Below, one piece after another: positions 25,955 through 34,699 of a stretch of DNA of 64,000 nucleotides. Every line of letters begins with the position of its first letter. Within the stretch, counting starts at the first letter, position 1. The notes under the pieces are model-generated. The model was given only the letters and a program-made list of their open reading frames with translations, searched no databases and was not told the origin of the DNA. The translations under genes were made by a program, and so were the position numbers. This DNA is from UBA6623 sp965238125 (GTDB lineage: Bacteria; Acidobacteriota; Terriglobia; Bryobacterales; UBA6623). The DNA is taken from contig OZ250179.1 of NCBI GenBank assembly GCA_965238125.1, positions 4,030,001-4,094,000 of the forward strand, written 5' to 3'.

Positions 25955-27016
25955 ATGAAAAGCCTTCTCTTGCTCGTTCTAGCCGCAACCACCACCCTTT
26001 ATGCCCAACCCAAAAAAGTCGTTGTGATGGGCATGTCCGAAGCCCTTGTCGGCGAGCTTCGCGATGCGAGTCCCTCGAACGTGAACATCGTGCACATCAC
26101 CGACCCGACCACCAGTGCCGATGTCGTTGCCATCGTGGCGGATTCCCCTGACGAGTCGGCGCGCAAGCAGGCCCTTCTCAAGGAGGTGTCCGACGCCCAC
26201 GCTATCATCGGTTCGCCATCTCGGGAAGTCTTTCAGGCCGCCAAGAAGTTGAAGTGGGTGCAAATCACCAGCGCCGGGGTGAAGCCTTACTTGCATCCGG
26301 AGGTCGTCAACAGCGATGTCGTCATGACGAACGCGAAAACGCTCTCGTCCGCGGCAATTGCCGACCACGCCTTCAGCATGCTGCTGGCCTTCACGCGCAA
26401 AATCAACTACTTCATCAAGGTCCAGCCGAAGGAAGGGTGGGAGCGCAAGAATTTCGAATTGCAAGAGTTGTACAACAAGACCGCCGTCGTAGTCGGCGCC
26501 GGCGGCATCGGGTCCAACGTCGCGCGACGCGCCAAGGCCTTCGGCATGACCGTCATCGGCGTCGACCCCAAAGAGTTCCCGCCGCGGCTGAGCTTCGACC
26601 GCATGGTCTATCCCGACCGGCTCGACCAGGTGATCCCCGAGGCCGATGTCGTCTTCCTATGCGTCCCTCATACCAAGGACAGCGAGGGCATGTTCGGCTC
26701 GAGCCAATTCGAGCTCATGAAACGCGGCAGCTACTTCATCGCCGTCTCGCGCGGGAAGATCTACAACCAGGCGGCCCTGATCAAGGCTTTGGACAGCAAC
26801 CGTCTCGCCGGCGCCGGGCTCGACGTCACCGACCCCGAGCCGCTGCCGAAAGGAAACGCCCTTTGGAAATTCGACAACGTGATCATCACGCCCCATGTCG
26901 CCACCCAGGGCGAGAGCGGAACACCGTTGCGCATGAAGCTCTACAAAGAAAACATCGCCCGCTTCGCCGCCGGCGAGCAGCTGCGTAACGTCGTGGATAT
27001 GGTGAAGGAGTATTGA
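25955..27016 (+). CDS. D-2-hydroxyacid dehydrogenase with signal peptide
   Basis: 353 aa. The catalytic core is complete: Rossmann loop GAGGIG (181-186) with the acidic Asp in IGVD, Arg266 (AVSRG), Glu295 (DPEPLP) and His314 (ITPHVA). It would oxidise or reduce a D-2-hydroxyacid with NAD(P). Unusually, it begins with a clear Sec-type signal (MKSLLLLVLAATTTLYAQP), predicting export although the cofactor is cytoplasmic. Start chosen at ATG 25,955 preceded by AACGGAGAAA. Promoter probably lies in the repeat at 25,830-25,860. Confidence 0.88.
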   Translation: MKSLLLLVLAATTTLYAQPKKVVVMGMSEALVGELRDASPSNVNIVHITDPTTSADVVAIVADSPDESARKQALLKEVSDAHAIIGSPSREVFQAAKKLKWVQITSAGVKPYLHPEVVNSDVVMTNAKTLSSAAIADHAFSMLLAFTRKINYFIKVQPKEGWERKNFELQELYNKTAVVVGAGGIGSNVARRAKAFGMTVIGVDPKEFPPRLSFDRMVYPDRLDQVIPEADVVFLCVPHTKDSEGMFGSSQFELMKRGSYFIAVSRGKIYNQAALIKALDSNRLAGAGLDVTDPEPLPKGNALWKFDNVIITPHVATQGESGTPLRMKLYKENIARFAAGEQLRNVVDMVKEY

Positions 27017-27363
27017 TCCACAAAGCCCCGATCCCTTGTCGGCAAGGGTTGCTCACGCACGCCGAGAGCGCTCAGCCGCCGCGCGACCTGCCGGTTGCCG
27101 GCGTCCTTGTGCAGCCGATCGAGATGGTGCCCCCCCAGGCTAAGCCCCTCGAAATAAATCACATCGGACCCCCACGCGGATTCCTGTCGGTAAATCCGGT
27201 TCGCATGAACATCGTCGAGGGTCCGGCAATTCTGACTCGCTAGCAAGGCTCAGCGGCACAATTTCAGCGATTTGATCGGTGAGACTATCAGGTTTAGTCC
27301 GACCAAGAACAACCAACCTTGGCCCTCGTCCGCCCAAATCCCTGTAACGGCGAGGTATTGATC
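27017..27363. other. Intergenic region with decayed kinase 5' module
   Basis: GCGGCACAAT, nine bases, then TTG ATC GGT GAG ACT ATC (27274-27291, peptide LIGETI) repeats the kinase-start architecture seen at 8,284. The homology ends after six residues, and IS630 copy C starts at 27,366. Another piece matches the 100-bp repeat (AAATCCGGTTCGCATGAAC near 27,195). Confidence 0.45.
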
Positions 27364-28460
27364 TATTGAGTCTCGCAAAACAAAGTGACATCTTTTTGGG
27401 GTACGTACGTCTTTGTATGTATGGGAAATACAAAAGGCGTACGGCGGGATTTCGAGGCCCTGGAGAAGCGCCGTTTCAAAGCGATCCGGTTGGTCGAGCA
27501 AGGCTGTAGTCAGTCCGAGACAGCGAGGCGATTGAAGGTCGCGCGGCAAAGCGTCAGCGAGTGGCTGCGACGATACCGGCGTGACGGCGAAGCCGGGTTG
27601 CGCCAGGCCGGCCGCGCCGGCCGTAAGCCGCTGTTGGACGCCGCGCAGCTCGAACGCCTCGAGGCGTTGCTGCTGGAAGGCCCCGAGGCGCACGGCTTCC
27701 CGACGCCGCTGTGGAGCTGTCCGCGGGTCGCTCGTCTGATCGGAGACGAGTTCGGCGTGCGCTATCACGAGGGCCATGTCTGGAAGATCCTGCGGGCGCT
27801 CGGTTGGAGCCCGCAACGGCCCGTCGGCAAAGCGCGGGAGCGCAACGAAGAGGCCATCCGCGGCTGGCAGCGCAAGACTTGGCCGGCCATTAAAAAAAAG
27901 CCCGCAAAGAAGAACGTACGATCGTCTTCATCGACGAAAGCGGATTGAGTCAGAAGCCGCATCGTTGCCGCACCTGGGCGCCGCGCGGCGAGACACCGGT
28001 GTTGGAGTTCAACTTCAACTGGGACAAGCTGTCGGTGTCGGCCGGGCTGACGTTGCGCAACTTTTACTTCCGGCTCTATCCCGGCGCGATCGGCGAGCTG
28101 GAGGTCATCGACTTCCTGAAGGCTTTGGTGCGCCACATCGACGGCCCACTGCTGATCGTCTGGGACCGGCTGCCGGCGCACCGCAGCCGCCTGGTGCGGG
28201 AGTTCATCCAGCTCTCCGAGGATCACATCGCAACGGAGTACTTGCCGCCCTATGCGCCGGAGTTGAACCCGGTGGAATACATTTGGGCGTACTGGAAGCA
28301 GCACGAGTTGCCCAACGTCTGCCCGAAGGACTACTGGGAACTCGACGAGCGCGCCCGCAAAGCGCTGCGGCGAATGCGCCGCAAACCGCGCTTGATTACC
28401 GCTTTCTGGAAACAGTCTTCTCTTTGTCTCGATTGACAGTATATTATGCGAGACTCAGTA
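27364..28460 (+). mobile_element. IS630-family element, copy C
   Basis: Starts TTGAGTCTCGCAAAACA at 27366 and ends ...TATTATGCGAGACTCAG at 28458, flanked by TA at both sides. 1,093 bp, almost identical to copy B but in opposite orientation. Confidence 0.92.
27421..28436 (+). CDS. IS630 transposase, copy C (programmed -1 frameshift)
   Basis: ATG 27,421 (MGNTKGVRRD). The HTH frame meets A_AAA_AAG at 27894-27900. The -1 frame provides the DDE residues (VFIDESGLSQ, VWDRLPAH, LNPVEYIW) and ends at 28,436. Protein identical to copy B across the catalytic half. Confidence 0.88.
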
Positions 28461-28492
28461 ATGGCTACTTAGACACATGAAAGGACTACCCC

Positions 28493-29347
28493 ATGGCAAC
28501 TGACAAACAAATCAAAGCGAACCGCGAAAACGCGAAAAAATCGACCGGGCCCCGCACCAACAGCGGAAAAACCCGTACCTCGAAAAATGCACTTAAACAC
28601 GGCCTGCTTGCTCAAGACGCCGTCCTCCCCGGCGAAGACCCCGCGGAGTTCGATCAACACCTTACTTCTTTCGAGGAGACCTATCTCCCCCACAATCGCG
28701 TCGAAAAAGAAATCGTCCGTCAAATCGCCGACGTCGTCTGGAGAATGCAACGTCTCTCCCGCATCGAAACCGCCGTCATCGCCGCCGGGATCGAAAACTC
28801 CCGCCGCTTCAACCACGACACCGGCCCCATGCCGGAAGACCGCGAAGAGCGAACCAACATCCTTGGCTGGGCCATGCTCACCAGAACAAAACTCCTCAAC
28901 AACCTAGCCCGCTATGACGCCCATCTCGGCCGCCGTTTCTACCGCGCCGTCGAGTTGATGATCGACATCCGCCGCGAAGAGCGCAAAGACCGCGAAGCCC
29001 GCGAGGCTCGCGAAGCGCAACCCGGTTACAACAACGACCCCCCACTGGTCCGATATGTCCTCGCCGAATCGCCGACCCCGTCGCCCCAAGCCGTCGACTC
29101 CATCGCGCATGTTCGTGAAAACATCGACCCGACGCCCGCCCGCGACATTGGCTTCCGACCCGCAATCGGAAAAACGCGAAACGGACCCAATCATCAGCTA
29201 AGCCGTATAGTAAGCAACGAGTTAGCCGCGTCGCCGGGCGCGCCGCAACAGGCAGCCAAGAAGCCCATGGAGCCATTGAATCGCGAGCAGGCACTGCCAC
29301 GAACCAGGAGCACCCTCGGTAGCGACAAACACTCGTGTTTGTCCTAG
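28493..29347 (+). CDS. Conserved hypothetical protein (STGPRT/NALKHGL family)
   Basis: 284 aa. The N-terminus (ANRENAKKSTGPRTNSGKTR, then SKNALKHGLLAQ) is the signature of a small protein family common in Acidobacteria and Planctomycetes, often next to repeats and transposons. A helical middle (NRVEKEIVRQIADVVWRMQR) resembles a coiled coil. The C-terminal 100 residues are low-complexity. No enzymatic motif. It starts 33 bases beyond IS630 copy C. Function unknown; possibly mobile-DNA associated. Confidence 0.7.
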   Translation: MATDKQIKANRENAKKSTGPRTNSGKTRTSKNALKHGLLAQDAVLPGEDPAEFDQHLTSFEETYLPHNRVEKEIVRQIADVVWRMQRLSRIETAVIAAGIENSRRFNHDTGPMPEDREERTNILGWAMLTRTKLLNNLARYDAHLGRRFYRAVELMIDIRREERKDREAREAREAQPGYNNDPPLVRYVLAESPTPSPQAVDSIAHVRENIDPTPARDIGFRPAIGKTRNGPNHQLSRIVSNELAASPGAPQQAAKKPMEPLNREQALPRTRSTLGSDKHSCLS

Positions 29348-29938
29348 CCCAAAGTTGAGACAAGCTCTCAGCTTGTCTCCGCCCTCGGCCAAAGCCCCAA
29401 AACACCAAGCCCAAAGTGTCTCTTCCGAAAATCCCCTTTCAAGCGTACGACGGATTACCGTATAGACCCTGAAATCACAAACGGCTTCAGCCGCGGAGCG
29501 GCGAGGGAGCCATAGCCCCGGGCTTCAGCCCGGGGTCCCCGCCGAAAATCACGACAAGCCCCGAATGGGGCGTAGGAGCAATCGCCCGATGCAACCCGGC
29601 CAACAGGTACGTTCACCCTCCCCCTGCCCCCCCTTGCCGACGCCTGACACTTCGACCCCTCCTGGGCCTGTATCCCGGTCCCACCCGCATTTTCATGGCG
29701 GTACTACGAATCCGCAAGTTCATGAGCCGCCGGCCCCAAGTAAAAATTCAAACACCGCGCGGGCACGGCTTGGCGGGAGTGCGACATAGGTGTGGGGCGA
29801 GGTGAGCCCGGCTCACCGGACTTCGGTTTCGGCTAGGCCGGTCCTTGAGGACCGGTATGGGTATTCCGTTTCCGGCAGCCATGGTCGAACAACCCCTCCG
29901 ATTCGAGGTCTTGCTCCAGTGCCGCCTATGCTCTCACA
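29348..29938. other. Intergenic region with interspersed repeat R1
   Basis: 590 bases without a gene. It contains CTCTTCCGAAAATCCCCTTT (from 29420), a strong hairpin CCCCGGGCTTCAGCCCGGGG (29517-29536), and the right end CATTTTCATGGCGGTACTAC (29690-29709). This is the first of six copies of the repeat; see 33850, 36075, 38330, 42596 and 52470. Confidence 0.6.
29419..29720. repeat. Interspersed intergenic repeat R1
   Basis: Left end CTCTTCCGAAAATCCCC, internal GGCTTCAGCC hairpin, right end TTTTCATGGCGGTA(T/C)TA. It is longer than the others because an extra segment precedes the right end. Confidence 0.6.
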
Positions 29939-30007
29939 TTGATGTCGCCCCCCCCGCGCTTGACCTCCCCGCTCGCGCCTGATACAGTCCGTACTTCAGG
30001 GAACCGG

Positions 30008-31186
30008 ATGGCAGCCGCCTCGTCCGGCCGGGATGCGCAGCTTTACTGGCTGGCGTTACACCTTGTTCCGGGGCTGGGAGCGCGGAACGCACTCAAGTTA
30101 ATACGAGCGTTCGGAAATCCGCAAGCGGTTTTTCACGCCTCGCTCAGCGAACTGCGCTCGTGCGGTATCCGCCGAGCCGTGGCGGATGCGATTCACGCGG
30201 GGCTGTCGTTCGAGGATGCCGCGGCGGAAGTCGAGAAGGTCGCCCAGGCGGGAGCCAAGATTGTAACGTTTCAGGATGCGGCGTATCCCCCCCGTCTGAA
30301 GGAAATCTATGATCCGCCGATATTGCTTTATGCTCGCGGCCGGACCGACCTGCTGGCGTCCGATTCGATGGCGATTGTCGGCTCCCGACGCCCGACTCCG
30401 TACGGCCGGGGCGTGGCCGAAAAGTTCGGCCGCGAACTTTCGGTAGCCGGGTTGACGATCGTAAGTGGTTTGGCGAGAGGAATCGACTCGGCGGCGCACA
30501 GGGGTGCGCTGGCCGGTTCGGGAGAAACCGTAGCCGTGCTGGGCAACGGCGTCGATGTGATTTACCCGCCCGAGAATCGCAAATTGATCGAGGAGGTGGC
30601 CGATCGCGGTTTGGTGATTTCGGAATTTCCGATGGGGTCGACGGCGTTTCCCCAGAACTTTCCGATTCGCAACCGCATCATCAGCGGCCTCGGCTACGGC
30701 GTGATGGTCGTCGAAGGCGCGCAATACAGCGGTTCGCTGATTACCGCCCGCCTGGCGCTCGATCAGGGTCACGAAGTGCTCGCCGTGCCCGGCAGTATTG
30801 CTTCGAAGGCCAGTTGGGGCCCGAACCTTCTGATCAAACAAGGGGCGAAGTTGGTGCAGCAAGTCGAGGACGTCATCGAGGAGCTTCCCGCCGAGGTGCG
30901 GGCGGAGTTGGCGCGCCGGGTCGAGGCGGCCATGGAAGGGGAAAATGTATCCTCGGGTGAAACTTCTTCCCCCGCCCAGGCATCCATTTGGCAGGGCGCG
31001 GCCTCGCCGGTGGGGAAGAAAGTCTTCTCGTTGCTCCGAGTCGATACAGCGACGCAGATCGATGAAGTGATCGACGCGATGGAAGATCGTTCCCCGTCGG
31101 AAGTCCTCGCCGCGCTGAGCGAACTCGAGCTCTACGGCGTCGTCAAACAGCTTCCCGGCAAGCATTTCGTACGCATCTGGTCGTGA
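30008..31186 (+). CDS. dprA: DNA-processing protein DprA
   Basis: About 392 aa from ATG 30,008; an in-frame ATG also exists at 29,942. An N-terminal HhH/SAM-like segment (LHLVPGLGARNALKLIRAFG) leads into the Rossmann core with the ssDNA-binding signature MAIVGSRRPTPYGRGVAEKF, VSGLARGIDSAAHRGAL and FPIRNRIISGL. It ends in a winged-helix domain (VIDAMEDRSPSEVLAALSEL). DprA loads RecA on incoming single-stranded DNA during transformation. It precedes topA on the same strand, an arrangement seen in many bacteria. Confidence 0.93.
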   Translation: MAAASSGRDAQLYWLALHLVPGLGARNALKLIRAFGNPQAVFHASLSELRSCGIRRAVADAIHAGLSFEDAAAEVEKVAQAGAKIVTFQDAAYPPRLKEIYDPPILLYARGRTDLLASDSMAIVGSRRPTPYGRGVAEKFGRELSVAGLTIVSGLARGIDSAAHRGALAGSGETVAVLGNGVDVIYPPENRKLIEEVADRGLVISEFPMGSTAFPQNFPIRNRIISGLGYGVMVVEGAQYSGSLITARLALDQGHEVLAVPGSIASKASWGPNLLIKQGAKLVQQVEDVIEELPAEVRAELARRVEAAMEGENVSSGETSSPAQASIWQGAASPVGKKVFSLLRVDTATQIDEVIDAMEDRSPSEVLAALSELELYGVVKQLPGKHFVRIWS

Positions 31187-31278
31187 ACCATGGTAATAAG
31201 TAAAGGAAGAGGGTCTTCGGCTGTCTCGATGATCCTGCCCATCGGCATATCGATCTTGTAGGAGCTTGAATCCAGACC

Positions 31279-33723
31279 ATGGCGAAAGCAGCGGAAAACA
31301 AGGCCCTTGTCGTTGTCGAGTCCCCGGCCAAGGCTCGCACGATCGGCAAGTATTTGGGTAACGACTACATCGTCAAGGCGTCACTCGGGCATGTCCAAGA
31401 CTTGCCCAAGAACGATCTGGCGGTGAATGTCGACGGGGATTTCGAACCCACCTATACCGTCATCGACGGCAAGAAAGGCCTGATCGACGAGTTGCGCAGG
31501 GAGGCCCGAAAATCTTCGGCCGTCTATTTGGCCGCTGACCCGGACCGCGAAGGCGAAGCGATTTGTTACCACCTCGCCGAAGTGTTGCAGGGTAAACGCA
31601 AAGAGACCCTGAAGATCTACCGCGTCCTTTTCAACGAAATCACCAAGAAGGGCATCACCAAGGCTTTCGAGCAGCCGGGAACCATTAACTTCAACCGCGT
31701 CGATGCGCAACAGGCCCGCCGTGTGCTCGACCGCCTCGTCGGCTACAAAATCTCCCCGCTTCTTTGGGATAAGGTGCGTCGCGGCCTCTCCGCCGGCCGC
31801 GTGCAGACCGTCGCCCTGCGACTGGTTGTCGAACGCGAGAAAGAAATCAAGGCCTTCGAGAGGAAGGAGTACTGGACGATCGAGGCCCGCCTGCGTGCCG
31901 AAAGACCGCCGCAATTCGGCGCGAAGTTTGCCCGCAAGGACGGCGAGAATATCGAAATCGGCAACGAGAAATCGTCCAACGCCGTCGTCGCCGCCGTCGG
32001 CGAAGCCGATTGGACGGTCGAGTCGGTGACCACCAAGGAACGCAAACGTAATCCGGTGGCGCCGTTTATTACCTCGACGCTGCAACAAGAGGCCGCGCGA
32101 CGAGCTCGTTTCAGCGTGAAGCGCACGATGATGCTGGCGCAGCGGCTTTATGAAGGCATTGAGCTGGGCAGCGAAGGGGCCGTCGGATTGATCACGTACA
32201 TGAGAACCGACTCGGTCCGCGTCTCCGACGACGCCATTACTGAATGCCGAGGCTTTATCCAAAAGCAATACGGCGACGACTACGTGCCCAAAGAGCCCAA
32301 CGTTTATAAGACCAAGAAGAAAGCTCAGGACGCTCACGAGGCGATTCGGCCCACCTTGGTCGAGCGCACCCCCGAGTTCCTTAAGAAGCACCTGGGCGAA
32401 GATGAGTTGAAGGTCTACACCTTGATCTGGAACCGCTTCGTCGCCTCGCAGATGAAACCCGCTGTCTTTGACCAGACGTCGATCGAAATCGCTGTTGTGG
32501 GGAGCGACCAACACAATTACTTGTTTCGCGCTTCCGGCTCGGTTCCAAGATTCGACGGGTTCCGCCGCGTCTACGAAGAAGGCAAAGACCAAAAGGACCA
32601 AGAGGACGCCGATCTCAAGACCAAGCTGCCGTTGGTCGAAAAGGGTGACGAGCTTTCACTAAAGAAACTGCTCCCCGAGCAGCACTTCACCGAGCCGCCG
32701 CCGCGCTACACCGAAGCGACGCTCGTCAAGGAGCTCGAAGCTCGCGGGGTCGGCCGCCCGTCCACCTACGCCGCGATCCTGTCGACGATTCAGGACCGCG
32801 AATACGTCAAGAAGACCGGAGGCCGCTTCAACCCCACCGAGCTCGGCACCGTCGTAACCCAGCTTCTGCTCGAAGCCTTCGACGACATTTTCGACGTGGC
32901 CTACACGGCCAAGATGGAAGAGGAACTGGACGAGATTGAAGACGGCAAGCGCAATTGGCGCGAGTCGATCGGCGCGTTCTACGACAAGTTTTCCAAAGAC
33001 CTCGAGAATGCCGCCAAGACCATGACGGACATGAAGAGGCTCGAGCGCCCGACGGATCTATCGTGCGATAAGTGCGCCAAGCCGATGGTCATTCGCTGGG
33101 GTAAGCACGGCAGCTTCATCGCCTGCAGCGGCTATCCCGATTGCACCAACACGCGTGAGCTGACGGTCGATCTGCCCGATGTCGACAGCGCCGACCTTTC
33201 CAAGATGGAAGGCGAAACCGATTACTGCGACAACTGCGGGCGGCCCATGGCCCTCAAGCGCGGACGCTTCGGGATGTTCTACGCCTGCACCGGGTACCCG
33301 GATTGCAAGACAACCCGCCAAGTGGACAAGCAGGAGCGCAAGCCCGATGTCCCGCTCGATGAGAAATGCCCTCAATGCGACAGCCAAATGATGCGCAAGA
33401 CGGGACGTTTCGGCGAGTTCACCGCCTGCGGCAACTATCCCAACTGCCGCTACATCAAGCAAGAGACGCTCGGGCTGGCCTGCCCGCGCGAGGGTTGTAA
33501 GGGCGAAATCGCCCAACGCCGATCCAAGCGCGGCAAGACCTTTTACGGCTGTACCCGCTACCCCGATTGCGATTTCACGGCATGGACCAAGCCCATCGAC
33601 ATGAAATGCCCCGAGTGCGGCAACCCCTACATGGAAGCCAAGAACCTCAAGAGCGGGTCATTTCTCCAATGCCCCAACGGCGAGTGCAAACACAAGATGC
33701 CCGCCGTCGAAGCGGCTTCCTAG
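31279..33723 (+). CDS. topA: DNA topoisomerase I
   Basis: 814 aa, standard type IA layout. Toprim domain at the N-terminus (LVVVESPAKARTIGKYLG, with DPDREGE), active-site Tyr307 (LITYMRTDS), and at the C-terminus five Cys4-type zinc-ribbon units between about 590 and 800 (CDKC...CSGYPDC; CDNC...CTGYPDC; CPQC...CGNYPNC; CPREGC...CTRYPDC; CPEC...CPNGEC). It relaxes negative supercoils by single-strand passage. The gene lies 92 bp after dprA and shares its strand. Confidence 0.96.
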   Translation: MAKAAENKALVVVESPAKARTIGKYLGNDYIVKASLGHVQDLPKNDLAVNVDGDFEPTYTVIDGKKGLIDELRREARKSSAVYLAADPDREGEAICYHLAEVLQGKRKETLKIYRVLFNEITKKGITKAFEQPGTINFNRVDAQQARRVLDRLVGYKISPLLWDKVRRGLSAGRVQTVALRLVVEREKEIKAFERKEYWTIEARLRAERPPQFGAKFARKDGENIEIGNEKSSNAVVAAVGEADWTVESVTTKERKRNPVAPFITSTLQQEAARRARFSVKRTMMLAQRLYEGIELGSEGAVGLITYMRTDSVRVSDDAITECRGFIQKQYGDDYVPKEPNVYKTKKKAQDAHEAIRPTLVERTPEFLKKHLGEDELKVYTLIWNRFVASQMKPAVFDQTSIEIAVVGSDQHNYLFRASGSVPRFDGFRRVYEEGKDQKDQEDADLKTKLPLVEKGDELSLKKLLPEQHFTEPPPRYTEATLVKELEARGVGRPSTYAAILSTIQDREYVKKTGGRFNPTELGTVVTQLLLEAFDDIFDVAYTAKMEEELDEIEDGKRNWRESIGAFYDKFSKDLENAAKTMTDMKRLERPTDLSCDKCAKPMVIRWGKHGSFIACSGYPDCTNTRELTVDLPDVDSADLSKMEGETDYCDNCGRPMALKRGRFGMFYACTGYPDCKTTRQVDKQERKPDVPLDEKCPQCDSQMMRKTGRFGEFTACGNYPNCRYIKQETLGLACPREGCKGEIAQRRSKRGKTFYGCTRYPDCDFTAWTKPIDMKCPECGNPYMEAKNLKSGSFLQCPNGECKHKMPAVEAAS

Positions 33724-33849
33724 CAGCTACAGCAAGGGAGGGGTCCGCTCCCCGCTAAGCGTAAGATCGGTCGTCTCGATCCAGCCGTTGCGCCCCGGCG
33801 ACGTTGATTTGACCGGACCGACTCGGAGCCCATCGCCGACGCCGTCGTG

Positions 33850-34075
33850 CCCGTTACCCCTACAAGACCGCGAACACCTTGAGCCGCGAAGCGGCGGCGG
33901 GAACATAGCCCAGGGTGGAGCCGGAACGGCGGAACCCTGGGTGGAATCCCCACCCGGTCGAGCCCTGAAAGGGCGACAGGAACCTCGCGCCCGGCCCTTC
34001 GGCCCTTCGGCCCGTCAATACCAATTTCATGGCGGTATTATGAAACTGCGGATTCATAGAGACGAACTGTCCCTC
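33850..34075. repeat. Interspersed intergenic repeat R2
   Basis: AGCCGCGAAGCGGCGGCGGG, then ATAGCCCAGGGTGGAGCCGG, GCCCTGAAAGGGCG and the right end TTTCATGGCGGTATTATGAA plus GGATTCATAGA. Minus-strand open frames through it are not genes. Confidence 0.65.
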
Positions 34076-34128
34076 GATTTTTTCACAGCCTCTGGCCGAG
34101 CGGCTCTCGCTCTCCAGCATGCGGACCC

Positions 34129-34482
34129 ATGATCAGAGTCAAACGCGCTTATGAGAAATCGGAGCGAAAGGACGGCACGCGCATCCTGGTGGACGGCATT
34201 TGGCCGCGCGGGGTGAGCAAGGCTTCCGCCCACCTTGACCTGTGGCTGAAAGAGGTGGCTCCGAGCACGGAACTGCGCCAGTGGTTCGGTCATGATCCGG
34301 TGCGCTGGGAGGAGTTTCGCGCGCGGTATTTTGCCGAGCTTGCGGAGAAGGAAGACGTGCCGGCACAAATCCGCGTGGCTGCGTCGAAGGGAGACGTCAC
34401 TCTGGTCTACTCGGCCCGCGACGAACGGCACAACAATGCGGTCGCGCTCAAGCAGTACCTTTCCAGGGGGACGACGAAGTAG
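34129..34482 (+). CDS. DUF488-family protein
   Basis: 117 aa covering the whole family: IRVKRAYEKSERKDGTRILV, DGIWPRGVSKASAHLDLWLK, then LRQWFGHDPVRWEEFRARYF and TLVYSARDERHNNAVALKQY. All conserved positions of DUF488 appear present (WPRG, FGHDPxRW, ARDxxHNxA). Biochemical role is not established. It is a stand-alone gene just after repeat R2. Confidence 0.88.
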   Translation: MIRVKRAYEKSERKDGTRILVDGIWPRGVSKASAHLDLWLKEVAPSTELRQWFGHDPVRWEEFRARYFAELAEKEDVPAQIRVAASKGDVTLVYSARDERHNNAVALKQYLSRGTTK

Positions 34483-34699
34483 CGATTCCGTCCGGGGTAT
34501 GGCGAGTCTTTTGGGGAGTAGCCCTTGAAGAGATCGACCGCCCCGATCCCAGGGGTGCGAAGAAACCCGCGGCTTTGCCGGAGGGGCGCACCCACTAAGC
34601 AAGCCGGAGGCGTTTTCGCTTGCCGGTGTGGGGCCCGCCCCCTCCCGGCGTCCTGATAGCCGTAATCGAATGAGATGGAACGCGTTGTGATTTGACTAA

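Noticed and set aside
31381..32601. Long minus-strand open frame of about 400 codons inside topA
   Set aside because: Antisense to a fully conserved topoisomerase; a GC-skew artefact without domain features. The same applies to the antisense frames in dprA and the kinase gene.
33860..34120. Minus-strand open frame through repeat R2 (similar ones through R3-R6)
   Set aside because: The peptides (FLSPFQG, STLGYVPAAASR) recur in every repeat copy in and out of frame; they are translations of the intergenic repeat.
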